A stretch of DNA of 64,000 bases from Fibrobacter sp. UWR4 (GCF_003149045.1 NZ_QGDU01000004.1:62001-126000); one strand, 5' to 3'; counted from the stretch's first letter, positions 32,709 through 42,446 are shown. Notes: generated by a model not told the origin, from the sequence alone. Made by a program: numbers and translations.

Positions 32709-34232
32709 TTACTTCAGAGATTTTGGCTTGAAACGGTAATACCAGGTGATAGGATCCATCACCTTGTACTTAATATTCCCGAGACGTTTAGTGCCGTTTT
32801 TGTCGACGATTCCAGTGACGATGTGTGCGTGTGGACCGGTTGTATGTCCTGATGTTCCTACTGTTGCAATGGGATCGCCTGCCATCACTTCCTGACCGTC
32901 CAGATAAAGTAATTTGTCGCAGTGCATAAACACCACAACCTGTTTTTCGTGAACAAGACCGATGATGATCCCGCCGCGTTCGTCTTTGCTGGTCCAGGCC
33001 TTTGCTGAGAAGGGGGCGAGAATGCGGGCACCCTGCTTTCCTGCTACGTCAATCGCTTGATGTTTACGATTTGTCTGTGTCTGGTTTTCGTAGTAGAATT
33101 CCGTCAGGTAAGCGATACTGTCGGAGTAAATGGACGTCCAGTATTTCCATGCGGAACCAGTTGAGTCTGCTGAAGTTTCGTTGAACATGTCGGGACGGGA
33201 AAACTTGATTACGGTTCCTGCAGGAGGGATAATCTGGTTGTTTTCCTTGGTCCATGCATTTGCGTTGTAACCGTTTTCGTCCAGCGTTACATCCATATAT
33301 TGCTTGACCATCTTTTCGTCAGCAACAAGCGCGCAGAAACGGCCGATTCCGTATCTTGCAACACGGTTCACGGATTCCTTGCCGTCAAAGGTGTATTCGA
33401 ATGATGGTGCCGTGGTGATAATATCACGTTCGTGAATTCTATTTCTTGTGTTGGATACACTTGGTTCCAGCTTGGATACGAACAGGAACGGGATAAGAAC
33501 TGCGATGATTAGGAAGATGGGGTAGAACTTCCTGAATAATTTTGGAATGCCGTCCAATGGATTCTTCTGGAGGATCTGTACCTTGTGAAGGCTCTCAATG
33601 GTCGATCCAAAAGACTTGGGATTCTTTTTCCACGCCTGATTAGTCTTAAGGACGGTGCATTCCTTGGTGAAGGATTGGCTTGCGTTAATCGTTGCTGCGG
33701 CCCTGGGGAAGCGCTTCTTATTGGGCTTCTCGTTGAATAACCAGAGAATATTTGTTTGCTGCAATCCTTTAAGATCTTCAATCTGCTCGCAGGCGAAATC
33801 CATGTCCTTTCCTGCGATTACAAGAAGTCTTGTCACCAGAGGAATGTAGGTCGCCTCTTCATGGTTCATGTCCATGGGGACGATGCCGAGAATCTGAGGG
33901 ACGTATTCCTGTATCAGTTGAAGATTGTGATAGAGGTTTCTAAACTGGTCGTCGTTGGTGGGGAGGAGTCTATTTCCGGAGATGATGCAGGAACCTTCGC
34001 CGAGGCTGTCCAGCTCCTGCTTGGTAACGAGTCGTTCCAGCAGGTCGTTTACGTAGATGTTTCCTACGGTTTCTGCTTTTCCGGAAAAATCCACAACAAC
34101 AAAACGAGCGCCGGCGTTTAATGCCAGCGCTGTATCTTGCAAGGTTTCTAGGGGTAAATCCGATTCGCCAGAAAAGGCAAAAAGGGTTAGACCACCTTGC
34201 TTGTACAAGTAGTCTAGAACCTTATAGCGCAT
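32709..34232 (-). CDS. Transmembrane M23 (LytM-type) peptidase with large cytoplasmic domain
   Basis: A 507-residue protein. One transmembrane helix (about 237-253, FYPIFLIIAVLIPFLFV) separates about 235 cytoplasmic residues from a periplasmic C-terminal region. The latter ends in a LytM/M23 domain with HQAIDVAG (His391, Asp395) and GHTTGPHAHIVTG (His468, His470), the full Zn-ligand set, so peptidoglycan endopeptidase activity is likely. The cytoplasmic part has alternating beta-strand/helix sequence (GGLTLFAFSGESDLP; ARFVVVDFSGKAETVG; IIVPMDMNHEEAT-like) reminiscent of a P-loop or flavodoxin-like fold, but no Walker A is present. The small gene at 34241 is eight bases upstream and probably in the same operon. 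Confidence 0.75.
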   Translation of the reverse strand: MRYKVLDYLYKQGGLTLFAFSGESDLPLETLQDTALALNAGARFVVVDFSGKAETVGNIYVNDLLERLVTKQELDSLGEGSCIISGNRLLPTNDDQFRNLYHNLQLIQEYVPQILGIVPMDMNHEEATYIPLVTRLLVIAGKDMDFACEQIEDLKGLQQTNILWLFNEKPNKKRFPRAAATINASQSFTKECTVLKTNQAWKKNPKSFGSTIESLHKVQILQKNPLDGIPKLFRKFYPIFLIIAVLIPFLFVSKLEPSVSNTRNRIHERDIITTAPSFEYTFDGKESVNRVARYGIGRFCALVADEKMVKQYMDVTLDENGYNANAWTKENNQIIPPAGTVIKFSRPDMFNETSADSTGSAWKYWTSIYSDSIAYLTEFYYENQTQTNRKHQAIDVAGKQGARILAPFSAKAWTSKDERGGIIIGLVHEKQVVVFMHCDKLLYLDGQEVMAGDPIATVGTSGHTTGPHAHIVTGIVDKNGTKRLGNIKYKVMDPITWYYRFKPKSLK

Positions 34233-34240
34233 TCAGAAGA

Positions 34241-34651
34241 TTATGCCTTAGCAGTGCCGCGGGGATAGGTGAAGCCTGCGGGAGGTGCTGCGACGAACTT
34301 ATCCACCTGGAGGTAGAGTTCTTCTGCAGATGCGGAGGGGTTAAAATAAATTTCCTGGTTGCGGTTCTGGGTGCGGCCCTTGAGAGGTTCGCTACGACGA
34401 GAGCGGCTTACAACGCCCAGGGGGAGCACTTCCAGCAAGGGGAGCAGGCCAAAGTAACGGAACAGGCTGAAATTCTTCTGCCAGGTAGCGCGTTCGGCGA
34501 GAATTGCGAAGGTGCCGTCGAAGATGGACTTGGACTGGAGCAGTTCGTCGGAAGTCATGGTGACCAGTTCGTGGTTGGTGGGGAAGTTGTTCACGAAGTT
34601 GACCATGTCGCCCTTGAGATAGTTGGCGTCGCAGAGGAATACGAATTTCAT
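34241..34651 (-). CDS. Small hypothetical cytoplasmic protein preceding the M23 gene
   Basis: A 136-residue protein without signal or membrane segment. It begins MKFVFLCDANYLKGDMVNFVNNF and contains FDGTFAILAERATWQKNFSLFRYFGLLPLLEVLPLGVVSRSRRSEPLKG; the alternating strands and helices would fit a flavodoxin- or receiver-like fold, but no signature residues are evident. It ends eight bases before the M23 peptidase start on the same strand, so they are likely cotranscribed and could interact. It is divergent from the giant surface protein, sharing a 414-base control region. Confidence 0.6.
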   Translation of the reverse strand: MKFVFLCDANYLKGDMVNFVNNFPTNHELVTMTSDELLQSKSIFDGTFAILAERATWQKNFSLFRYFGLLPLLEVLPLGVVSRSRRSEPLKGRTQNRNQEIYFNPSASAEELYLQVDKFVAAPPAGFTYPRGTAKA

Positions 34652-35065
34652 TGTTTTACCTATGTGTTTAATAAAAACAGGATTTATTTCTGTTCATTGT
34701 TAAGATAGCTTTCTTCGATAATTTTGTCTTGAAATTTGTAGTGCTCAAATGAGCTGAAAAGTGAAAAAGCGCTGAATTTTACAAAAAGTTTACAAAAAGC
34801 TCTTTCCGAGGGCAAAAAATGTTTTTTGAGGGGGCTAATCGTAATTCGTTGATAGTCAACGACTTGCGAAAAAAAATGAAATTTGTCAAGTCGTATTGTT
34901 AAAAAAAAGCAAGATTTTTTGCAGAAAATGTGAAAAAAAACACAATAAATCGTTATATTTGAGCCGATTAATTGCGCAAACCACTTGCGTATTTTTTGTG
35001 TTTTTGGCGTTAAAGGCAAAAATGAAGAGAATGGTATAGTGGATGGAAATTATGGGAGATCAAAA
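34652..35065. promoter_or_regulatory. AT-rich divergent control region of the giant surface protein
   Basis: A 414-base region without a gene. It holds GCTCA-AA-TGAGC (34743-34754), an exact tandem 11-base repeat TTTACAAAAAG (34778-34799) and a perfect inverted repeat CGTTGA-TAG-TCAACG (34847-34861). Long A/T runs follow. These are candidate regulator sites; no promoter core was assigned with confidence. Confidence 0.45.
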
Positions 35066-38000
35066 ATGAGACGAAAGAATTGGTCTGTGGCGGCACTCCT
35101 TGCTTCTGCTGGACTTCTTGCTTCCCTTGGTGTAGCTCAGGAAGCTGGTGAAGCAGCAGCAAATGAAGCACCGTCTGTAAGTGGAATTCCTGGTGAATCC
35201 ATTGATGAAGGTGGCAAGTTTGCTCCTATCAAGCTGGACCAGTATGTGTCCGACGATATGGACAAGCCTGAACAGCTCAAGTGGTCCGTTAGTGGCAACA
35301 AGATGCTGAAGGTTACCATTTCTAAGGATCGTATTGCAACGATTGAAACTCCGGACCAGTACTGGAACGGTAACGAAGACATTACCTTCGCTGCTACCGA
35401 TACTAAGGGCGCCGTAGGTTCCGAAACTGCGAACTTCAATGTTGAATCCGTGAACAATCCGCCGGTGGTGGCTCAGATTCCTGACCAGACCATCGATGAA
35501 GGTCAGAAGTTCACCAAGATTCGTCTGGATGACTTTGTTACCGACCCTGACCATCCCAAGAACCAGATGCTCTGGGAATTTGACATTACTCCCAATGGCA
35601 AGGATCAGGCCGAAGGTGACCTGAACGTGGAAATCGACCAGAACCGTGTCGCTACCATCGTTATTCCCGATCCCAACTGGTATGGTTCCGCTAAGATTAA
35701 GTTCACTGCAACTGACGGTGAATATGCTAGCGATTCCAAGACTGCAATCTTTACCGTGAAGCCTATCAACGATGCTCCGGTCATGCAGAAGATTCCTGAC
35801 CAGACCATCGAAGAAAAGAACGAATTCGAATCCATCAGTCTCACTGATTTCGTAACTGATGTGGATGACGATGTTTCCAAGCTGAAGTGGACCATTACTG
35901 GCGGTAAGGACTTGAAGATCGATGTCGATAAGTACGGCACCGCAAATATCAAGATTCCGAATGAATACTGGAATGGTTCTGAAAACTTCACCGTCACTGC
36001 AACTGATGCTGCTGGCGCTTCTGCAAGCTCCAAGCTCACCCTTACAGTGAAGTCCATCAACGATGCTCCGGAATTTGTACAGGAAGTTCCTGAACAAACT
36101 ATCGAAGAAAAGCAGGAATTCAAGCCTATCGAACTGGATAAGCTTGTTAAGGATCCTGATCATCCTTACGAACAACTTAAGTGGACCGTTTCTGGCAACA
36201 AGGACCTGAAGGTCAATATTGCTGGTAAGACTGCTACCATCAAGATTCCGAACAAACTCTGGAACGGCAGCGAATCCATCAAGTTCAAGGTTTGCGATCC
36301 GGAAGGCGCTTGCGCTGAATCCGAAAATTCCTTCACCGTCAACTCTGTAAATGACGTTCCGACTTTCGTGAAGACCATCCCGAACCAGAACATTGACGAA
36401 AAGAAGACTTTCGCCAAGATCAAACTGGACGATTACATCGAGGATGCTGACCACAAGAAGAGCGAACTCTCCTGGGAAGCCGATGTGAAGCATCAGGGAA
36501 AGGAACCGGAATCCGGTACCTTGAATGTAAATATCGATGAATCCCATGTGGCATCCATTGAAATTCCGGATACCTACTGGAACGGTACTGCAGTGGTGAC
36601 CTTCACCTGTACTGACCCCGAAGGCGCTTCCGTAAAGCAGAACGTTACTCTGTCTGTAAAGTCGATTAACGATCTGCCCGTATTCACCAAGATTCCTGAT
36701 CAGACCATCGAAGAAAAGAATGAATTCAATTCCATTAACCTGGAAGAATTCCTTTCCGATGCTGACCATGACATTTCCAAGCTGAAGATTGATATCACTG
36801 GCAACAAGGATATCAAGGTCGATCTGAATTCCAAGACTCGCGACGTTTCCTTCAAGACTCCGAACGAACTCTGGAATGGTTCCGAAACCATCACCTTTAC
36901 TGCAACCGACCCGGAAGGCGGCGTTGCCAAGACTCAGATGAAGCTGACCGTGAAGTCCATCAATGATCCTCCCGTCATGAAGGACATTCCGGAACAGACC
37001 ATCAAGGAAAAAGGCCAGTTCAAGCCTGTTGAACTGGACAAGTATGTTGAAGATCTGGACCACTCTAAGGATAAGCTGAAGTGGACTGTTACCGGTCAGC
37101 GTGAACTGAAGGTTGTTGTGGACGGTAGCCGTGTCCTGAAGGTTACTCCGCCCAGCCCGCAGTGGAACGGTTCCGAAACACTCACCATCAAGGTGACTGA
37201 CCCGGAAGGCGCAACAGACGAACGCACTGTTGCATACACCGTCGAATCCGTGAACGATGTTCCGGAATTTGTAAAGCAGATTGCTCCGCAGACTATTAAG
37301 GAAAAGTCTCAGTTCCAGCCCATCAAGCTGGGTGAAATGGTCCGTGACCTGGATAATAAGCTCAGTGACTTGACCTTCACCGTTGATGTGAAGTCCTCTG
37401 TCAAGGGTAAGGACGCCGGCCTCACTGTTGAAATTGATGCTCAGCAGGTGGCTAAGATCATCATTCCTAACAAGCTGTGGAATGGTGCCGACGAAATCAC
37501 CTTTACTGTCACTGACCCGGAAGGCGCAACCGCTTCTTCTAAGGCTCTGTTCACCGTTCAGTCCGTGAACGACGTTCCGACCCTCAAGAAGATTCCTGAC
37601 CAGATGATTGACGAAAAGATGGAATTCGCATCCATCAACCTTGCTGAACTGGCTGCTGACGCTGACCATGAATTCAAGCTGTTGAAGTGGTCCGTCTCTG
37701 GCAACAAGGACCTGAAGATTGATATTTCCAAGGATGGCGTTGCTACTGTTAAGACTCCGTCCAAGCTGTGGAACGGTTCCGAAAAGGTAACCTTCACTGT
37801 TACTGACCCGGAAGGCGCTTCTGCAAAGAGCGAAGCTGTGTTTACAGTGAAGTCCATCAATGACGCTCCTGTCATGAAGGATATCGCAAACCAGACCATC
37901 AAGGAAAAGGGCGAATTCAAGTCTATTGACCTGAATGAATACGTCACCGACCTTGACCACGACAAGAAAAACCTGAAGTGGACTGTTTCTGGTAACAAGG

Positions 38001-41000
38001 ACCTGAAGGTTGTTGTCGACAATAACAAGATTGCTACTATCACCACTCCGAACAAGTACTGGAACGGTTCTGAAAAGGTAACCTTCACTGTTACTGACCC
38101 GGAAGGTGCAATGGATAAGCGCACTGTTACCTTCACTGTTGAATCTGTCAATGACCTGCCTGTATTCACCAAGCCCATCAAGGACCAGACCATTCAGGAA
38201 AAGCGTGAATTCGCTATTATCAACCTGAACGATATCGTCAATGATCCGGACCATAAGGCTGAACAGTTGACTTGGTCCTTCGACGTGAAGGGCGCAAAGG
38301 GTGCTCCTAAGGGTTATACCCCCAAGCTGACCGTCTCTGTGGATGACCAGCGTATGGCTAAGGTTGTCATTCCGGACAAGTATTGGAATGGTGCCGAAGA
38401 AATCACCTTCAAGGTTGAAGACCCGGATGGTGGTAAGGCAACTTGCACCGCTCTGTTCACCGTTGCATCTGTGAACGATGCTCCGATTATTGGCAAGATT
38501 AATGACCAGACCGTTAACGAAAAGGAATCCTTTGCTGACTTTGACCTGGCTGCAATCGTTAAAGATCCGGATCACGCATTCGATAAGCTTAAGATTGAAG
38601 TTACTGGCAATAAGGATTTGAAGGTGAACGTGGGTAAGGACGGCAAGGTTTCCGTCAAGACTCCGAGCAACCTTTGGAATGGTTCTGAAAAGATTACCTT
38701 CACTGTCACTGACCCGGAAGGTGCCTCTGCTAAGGCTACTGCCGCATTTACCGTGAAGTCCATCAACGATCCTCCTGTCATGAAGGATATTGCTGATCAG
38801 AAGATCAAGGAAAAGGGCTCCTTCAAGTCCTTCAACCTGGATGATTTCGTTACTGACCTCGATCATCCGAAGGCTAAGCTGAAGTGGAAGATCGAAGGTG
38901 CTAAGGAACTGAAGGTTGCTATGGACGCAAGCCACAATGTGTCTATCTCTCAGCCGAATCAGTACTGGCATGGTTCCGAAAAGATTAAGTTCTCCGTTGT
39001 CGACCCTGAAGGCGCAACCGATAGCCGTACCGTTACCTTCACAGTAGAATCCGTGAATGACGCTCCGGTCTTCGTACGCGAACTGAAGGATCAGTTCATC
39101 GACGAAAAGAAGGAATTTGCAAAGATCAAGCTGGATGACCTGGTCAATGACCCGGATCACCAGAAGGGTGAATTGAAGTGGAGCTTTGATGTGAAGCCTG
39201 CAAAGGCCGGTGCTGCAGAAGCATCCGCAAAGGGCAAGAAGGCAAAGAAGGCTGAACCTGAAACTGCTGCTCCTGCAACTGAATCTCTTAACGTGAAGGT
39301 AGAAACTGTCAATGGCCAGCGTGTCGCTGTAATCGCTATTCCCAACAAGTACTGGAATGGTGCTGCTGACATTACCTTCAATGTAACTGACCCGGAAGGT
39401 GCAAAGGCTTCCAAGACCGCACACTTTGAAGTTCGTTCTATCAACGATGCTCCGAAGATTTCCGACAAGGCTCCGAAGGGTGAAACCATCCGCGAAGGTG
39501 GCCGTTTCAAGACTGTTGACCTGTCCACTCTCGCTTCCGACCCGGATCACAAGACTTCTCAGCTGAAGTGGAGTGTTTCTGGCAATAAGCAGCTGAAGGT
39601 GGATCTCCGTAAGGATAACACTGCTATTGTCTCTGTGCCGAATGACCAGTGGAATGGCAAGGAAATGATTACCTTCACCGTTACCGACCCGGAAGGCGCT
39701 TCTGCTAACGTGAAGATGGTCTTCGAAGTGACCCGCGTGAACGACGCTCCGGTACTGGTAAAGAAGATTGCTGATCAGAAGATCAAGGAAAAGGAAACCT
39801 TCAAGCAGATCAAGCTTGACGAATACGTGAAGGATCCGGATAACAAGCCCAATGAACTCATTTGGACGGTTACCGGTAACAAGAAGCTGAAGGCTGAAAT
39901 TTCTCCGAGCCGCGTCCTTACCGTTAGCGCTCCTGATCCGCACTTCTGGTGTGCTCCGGAAGCTCTGGTGATCATGGTGAAGGACCCGGAAGGCCTGGCA
40001 ACTTCTCAGATCGTGAACTTCGAAATCACTTCTGTGAACGATGCTCCTGTCATGAAGGATATTCCTGACCAGAAGATCAAGGAAAAGGGTATCTTCAAGG
40101 AAATCGACCTGAACAAGTTCGTGAAGGATCCGGACCATGCTAATAATGAACTGACCTGGACCGTCAAGGTCGCTAAGGTTTCCGCTGCTGCCGCTCCTGC
40201 CAAGAAGCCTGCTAAGAAGGCTGCCAAGAAGGGTAAGGAAGCTGCCGCCGAACCTGCTGCTGAACCGGCCGATGAATTCCAGGTTGAAATTGACAGCAAG
40301 AACATTGCTCGTGTGAAGTTGCCGAATAAGTACTGGAACGGTGAACGTAACGTGACCTTCACTGTTACCGACCCGGAAGGTGCTAAGGATTCTCGTACTG
40401 TCAACTTCCTCGTTGAATCCGTGAACGATGCTCCTGTGATTAAGCCTATCCCGGTTCAGTCTATTGAGGAAAAGAAGCAGTTCGAACCTATTGACCTGAC
40501 TCAGTATGTTTCTGATCCGGATCACAAGTTTGAACAGCTGAAGTTCCAGCTCTCTGAACCTCGTGCACTCAAGGCATCCATCAATGCCAAGAAGCAGCTG
40601 GTGGTTACCACTCCGAACAAGTACTGGAATGGTTCCGAAAAGATTAAGCTGGATGTCTATGACCCGGAAGAAGCTAAGGCTTCTGTCCAGATCGTCTTCG
40701 AAGTTACTCCGGTAAACGATCCTCCTGTAATCAAGCACATTGCTGGTCAGAAGATCAAGGAAAAGGAAAAGTTCCAGGTGGTTGACCTGTCCAAGGCTGC
40801 AGAAGACCCGGACAACAAGCCCAATGAACTGACCTGGACGGTTACTGGCAACAAGGCTCTGAAGGTCGATATCAAGGGTACCCGTGCTCAGATTCTCACT
40901 CCGAATCCCAACTGGAACGGTAAGGAAACTCTGACCTTCACTGTGAAGGATATTGCAGGTGCATCCGCATCTACCACTGCTACCTTCGAAGTGATCCCGG

Positions 41001-42373
41001 TGAACGATCCTCCTGCTCTGAAGCCGGTTCAGCCTTTCACTATCGATGAAAAGAAGACCTTCGCTCCGTTTGACTTTAGTAAGGTTGTGAGCGATCCGGA
41101 TAACAAGCTGGAAGAACTGGTTTGGACTCTGGATAACGAAACTCCTGCTTCCAAGAATGCTAAGGCTGGTGGTAAGAAGGGTAAGGCTGCTAAGGGTAGC
41201 GAACCTGCCGTCAAGCATGAACTGCACTTCGAAATCAGCGATAAGGGTGTCCTTACCTGCGAAATTCCCAACAAGCTGTGGAACGGCTCTGAAACTGTGA
41301 CTGTGAACGTCTTTGACCCGGCTGGCGAAAAGGCTTCTGTCCAGGTGAAGTACACTGTTAAGCCGGTGAACGATCCTCCTGTTGTTAAGGAAATTCCGGG
41401 CCAGGAAACCTTCGAAGGCAAGCCCTTCAAGACCATCAAGCTGGACCAGTACGTAACTGACCCTGACCACAAGGTTAACGAAATCAAGTGGAAGGTCTCT
41501 GGCGCTAAGAATCTTGCTGTGGAAATCAACGGCAACCGTGAAGCTAACATCCGCCCGAAGAAGGGTGACTGGTTCGGTGATGAAACTCTGGTATTCACTG
41601 CACAGGATCCTGCTGGTGGCATGGACAAGGCTGTTGCTAAGTTTGTCGTAAAGCATGTAAATGCTGCCCCGATTATGAAGCCGTTCCGTGAAGATGGCTA
41701 TACCATCAAGGAAGACGATAAGGGTGGTGTGATTGCTCAGTTCAACCTGCAGCAGATTGCTCGCGACAAGGATCATCGCTTTGAAGACCTGAAGTGGTCC
41801 TTCACTGGCAATAAGTTCCTCGTTGTGAAGTATGACAAGAACAAGAAGACTGTTGCTGTGATGCAGCCCCATGAAAACTGGAACGGCAAGCCGGAAAAGA
41901 TTACCTTCACTGTGACTGACCCGGATGGCGCAAAGGCTAGCCAGAGCGCAATCTTCACTGTCATGCCTGTGAATGACCTGCCGGTCGCAAGCAATATGAC
42001 TTACATGACTCAGGAAGGCGAAGAACTGAAGGTTTCTGCTTCTGAAGGTCTGATGTCTGCAATTAGCGATGCCGATGGCGAAAAGCCGGTCTCTGTTCAG
42101 GTTGTCCAGAAGCCGCGCAACGGTAAGATTACCTTAAACGAAAAGGATGGTTCCTTCACCTATATGCCGAATAAGGGCTTCTCCGGTCTGGATGAGTTCA
42201 CTTACAAGGCCAAGGATCCGGCTGGTGCCTTCTCCAACATTGCGACTGCAGAAGTCAACGTCAGCTTCAAGATGAATGACCTCCGCGGTGGTAAGAAGGC
42301 CGAAAAGAAGGCTGAAGAAAAGAAGGAAGAACCGAAGGATGCTCCTAAGGGCAAGAAGAAGAAGCGTAAGTAA
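35066..42373 (+). CDS. Giant tandem-repeat surface protein (cadherin/Ig-like repeats)
   Basis: A 2,435-residue exported protein. Signal peptide: RKNWSVAALLASAGLLASLGVAQEA. Then come 22 repeats of about 96-130 residues. Each opens with DAPVMKDIPDQTIKEKGEF-like sequence, continues LxxYVxDxDH, LKWTVxGNKDLKV and PNKYWNGSEKVTFTVTDPEGA, and ends TVESVND, a pattern like cadherin/Ig-like tandem repeats. A divergent 23rd domain (NLPVASNMTYMTQEGEEL ... FSGLDEFTYKAKDPAGAFSN) precedes a Lys/Glu tail ending PKGKKKKRK. Every third repeat (2, 5, 8, 11, 14, 17, 20) carries a mid-domain insert. DPDH and DPEGA Asp/Glu residues could bind calcium. ATG 35066 follows GGGAGATC and starts the signal peptide; the ATG at 34985 is too early. 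A role as surface adhesin or scaffold is inferred. Confidence 0.82.
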   Translation: MRRKNWSVAALLASAGLLASLGVAQEAGEAAANEAPSVSGIPGESIDEGGKFAPIKLDQYVSDDMDKPEQLKWSVSGNKMLKVTISKDRIATIETPDQYWNGNEDITFAATDTKGAVGSETANFNVESVNNPPVVAQIPDQTIDEGQKFTKIRLDDFVTDPDHPKNQMLWEFDITPNGKDQAEGDLNVEIDQNRVATIVIPDPNWYGSAKIKFTATDGEYASDSKTAIFTVKPINDAPVMQKIPDQTIEEKNEFESISLTDFVTDVDDDVSKLKWTITGGKDLKIDVDKYGTANIKIPNEYWNGSENFTVTATDAAGASASSKLTLTVKSINDAPEFVQEVPEQTIEEKQEFKPIELDKLVKDPDHPYEQLKWTVSGNKDLKVNIAGKTATIKIPNKLWNGSESIKFKVCDPEGACAESENSFTVNSVNDVPTFVKTIPNQNIDEKKTFAKIKLDDYIEDADHKKSELSWEADVKHQGKEPESGTLNVNIDESHVASIEIPDTYWNGTAVVTFTCTDPEGASVKQNVTLSVKSINDLPVFTKIPDQTIEEKNEFNSINLEEFLSDADHDISKLKIDITGNKDIKVDLNSKTRDVSFKTPNELWNGSETITFTATDPEGGVAKTQMKLTVKSINDPPVMKDIPEQTIKEKGQFKPVELDKYVEDLDHSKDKLKWTVTGQRELKVVVDGSRVLKVTPPSPQWNGSETLTIKVTDPEGATDERTVAYTVESVNDVPEFVKQIAPQTIKEKSQFQPIKLGEMVRDLDNKLSDLTFTVDVKSSVKGKDAGLTVEIDAQQVAKIIIPNKLWNGADEITFTVTDPEGATASSKALFTVQSVNDVPTLKKIPDQMIDEKMEFASINLAELAADADHEFKLLKWSVSGNKDLKIDISKDGVATVKTPSKLWNGSEKVTFTVTDPEGASAKSEAVFTVKSINDAPVMKDIANQTIKEKGEFKSIDLNEYVTDLDHDKKNLKWTVSGNKDLKVVVDNNKIATITTPNKYWNGSEKVTFTVTDPEGAMDKRTVTFTVESVNDLPVFTKPIKDQTIQEKREFAIINLNDIVNDPDHKAEQLTWSFDVKGAKGAPKGYTPKLTVSVDDQRMAKVVIPDKYWNGAEEITFKVEDPDGGKATCTALFTVASVNDAPIIGKINDQTVNEKESFADFDLAAIVKDPDHAFDKLKIEVTGNKDLKVNVGKDGKVSVKTPSNLWNGSEKITFTVTDPEGASAKATAAFTVKSINDPPVMKDIADQKIKEKGSFKSFNLDDFVTDLDHPKAKLKWKIEGAKELKVAMDASHNVSISQPNQYWHGSEKIKFSVVDPEGATDSRTVTFTVESVNDAPVFVRELKDQFIDEKKEFAKIKLDDLVNDPDHQKGELKWSFDVKPAKAGAAEASAKGKKAKKAEPETAAPATESLNVKVETVNGQRVAVIAIPNKYWNGAADITFNVTDPEGAKASKTAHFEVRSINDAPKISDKAPKGETIREGGRFKTVDLSTLASDPDHKTSQLKWSVSGNKQLKVDLRKDNTAIVSVPNDQWNGKEMITFTVTDPEGASANVKMVFEVTRVNDAPVLVKKIADQKIKEKETFKQIKLDEYVKDPDNKPNELIWTVTGNKKLKAEISPSRVLTVSAPDPHFWCAPEALVIMVKDPEGLATSQIVNFEITSVNDAPVMKDIPDQKIKEKGIFKEIDLNKFVKDPDHANNELTWTVKVAKVSAAAAPAKKPAKKAAKKGKEAAAEPAAEPADEFQVEIDSKNIARVKLPNKYWNGERNVTFTVTDPEGAKDSRTVNFLVESVNDAPVIKPIPVQSIEEKKQFEPIDLTQYVSDPDHKFEQLKFQLSEPRALKASINAKKQLVVTTPNKYWNGSEKIKLDVYDPEEAKASVQIVFEVTPVNDPPVIKHIAGQKIKEKEKFQVVDLSKAAEDPDNKPNELTWTVTGNKALKVDIKGTRAQILTPNPNWNGKETLTFTVKDIAGASASTTATFEVIPVNDPPALKPVQPFTIDEKKTFAPFDFSKVVSDPDNKLEELVWTLDNETPASKNAKAGGKKGKAAKGSEPAVKHELHFEISDKGVLTCEIPNKLWNGSETVTVNVFDPAGEKASVQVKYTVKPVNDPPVVKEIPGQETFEGKPFKTIKLDQYVTDPDHKVNEIKWKVSGAKNLAVEINGNREANIRPKKGDWFGDETLVFTAQDPAGGMDKAVAKFVVKHVNAAPIMKPFREDGYTIKEDDKGGVIAQFNLQQIARDKDHRFEDLKWSFTGNKFLVVKYDKNKKTVAVMQPHENWNGKPEKITFTVTDPDGAKASQSAIFTVMPVNDLPVASNMTYMTQEGEELKVSASEGLMSAISDADGEKPVSVQVVQKPRNGKITLNEKDGSFTYMPNKGFSGLDEFTYKAKDPAGAFSNIATAEVNVSFKMNDLRGGKKAEKKAEEKKEEPKDAPKGKKKKRK
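35165..41989 (+). repeat. Coding tandem repeat: 22 units arranged as about 900-base triplets
   Basis: Units of roughly 290 bases repeat 22 times. The insert-bearing units recur about every 900 bases at first (inserts near 35590, 36490, 37390, 38290) and about every 950 bases later (39200, 40190, 41140) as the inserts lengthen. Units seven, ten and thirteen share more words with each other than with their neighbours, which supports duplication in blocks of three. Confidence 0.8.
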
Positions 42374-42410
42374 TCTTTGAACGCCTGGGAATCTTCCCTG
42401 AAATTCAAAA

Positions 42411-42446
42411 AGATCCTGTGGATAAAACCACAGGGTCTTTTTTTTC
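42411..42446 (+). terminator. Terminator of the giant surface protein gene
   Basis: GATCCTGTGG ataaaa CCACAGGGTC stem (one T-G pair) followed by T9. It contains a DnaA-box word (42417-42425), which probably arises from the stem sequence. Confidence 0.85.

Noticed and set aside
35060-41872. A very long open antisense frame (over 2,200 codons) opposite the giant repeat gene
   Set aside because: Stop-free antisense frames arise from the repeated, codon-biased sense sequence; no start signal, family or signal peptide is present on that strand.
35066-42373. Giant repeat protein as a type I-secreted RTX adhesin
   Set aside because: It has an N-terminal signal peptide and no GGxGxD nonapeptides or C-terminal type I signal; no adjacent ABC exporter.
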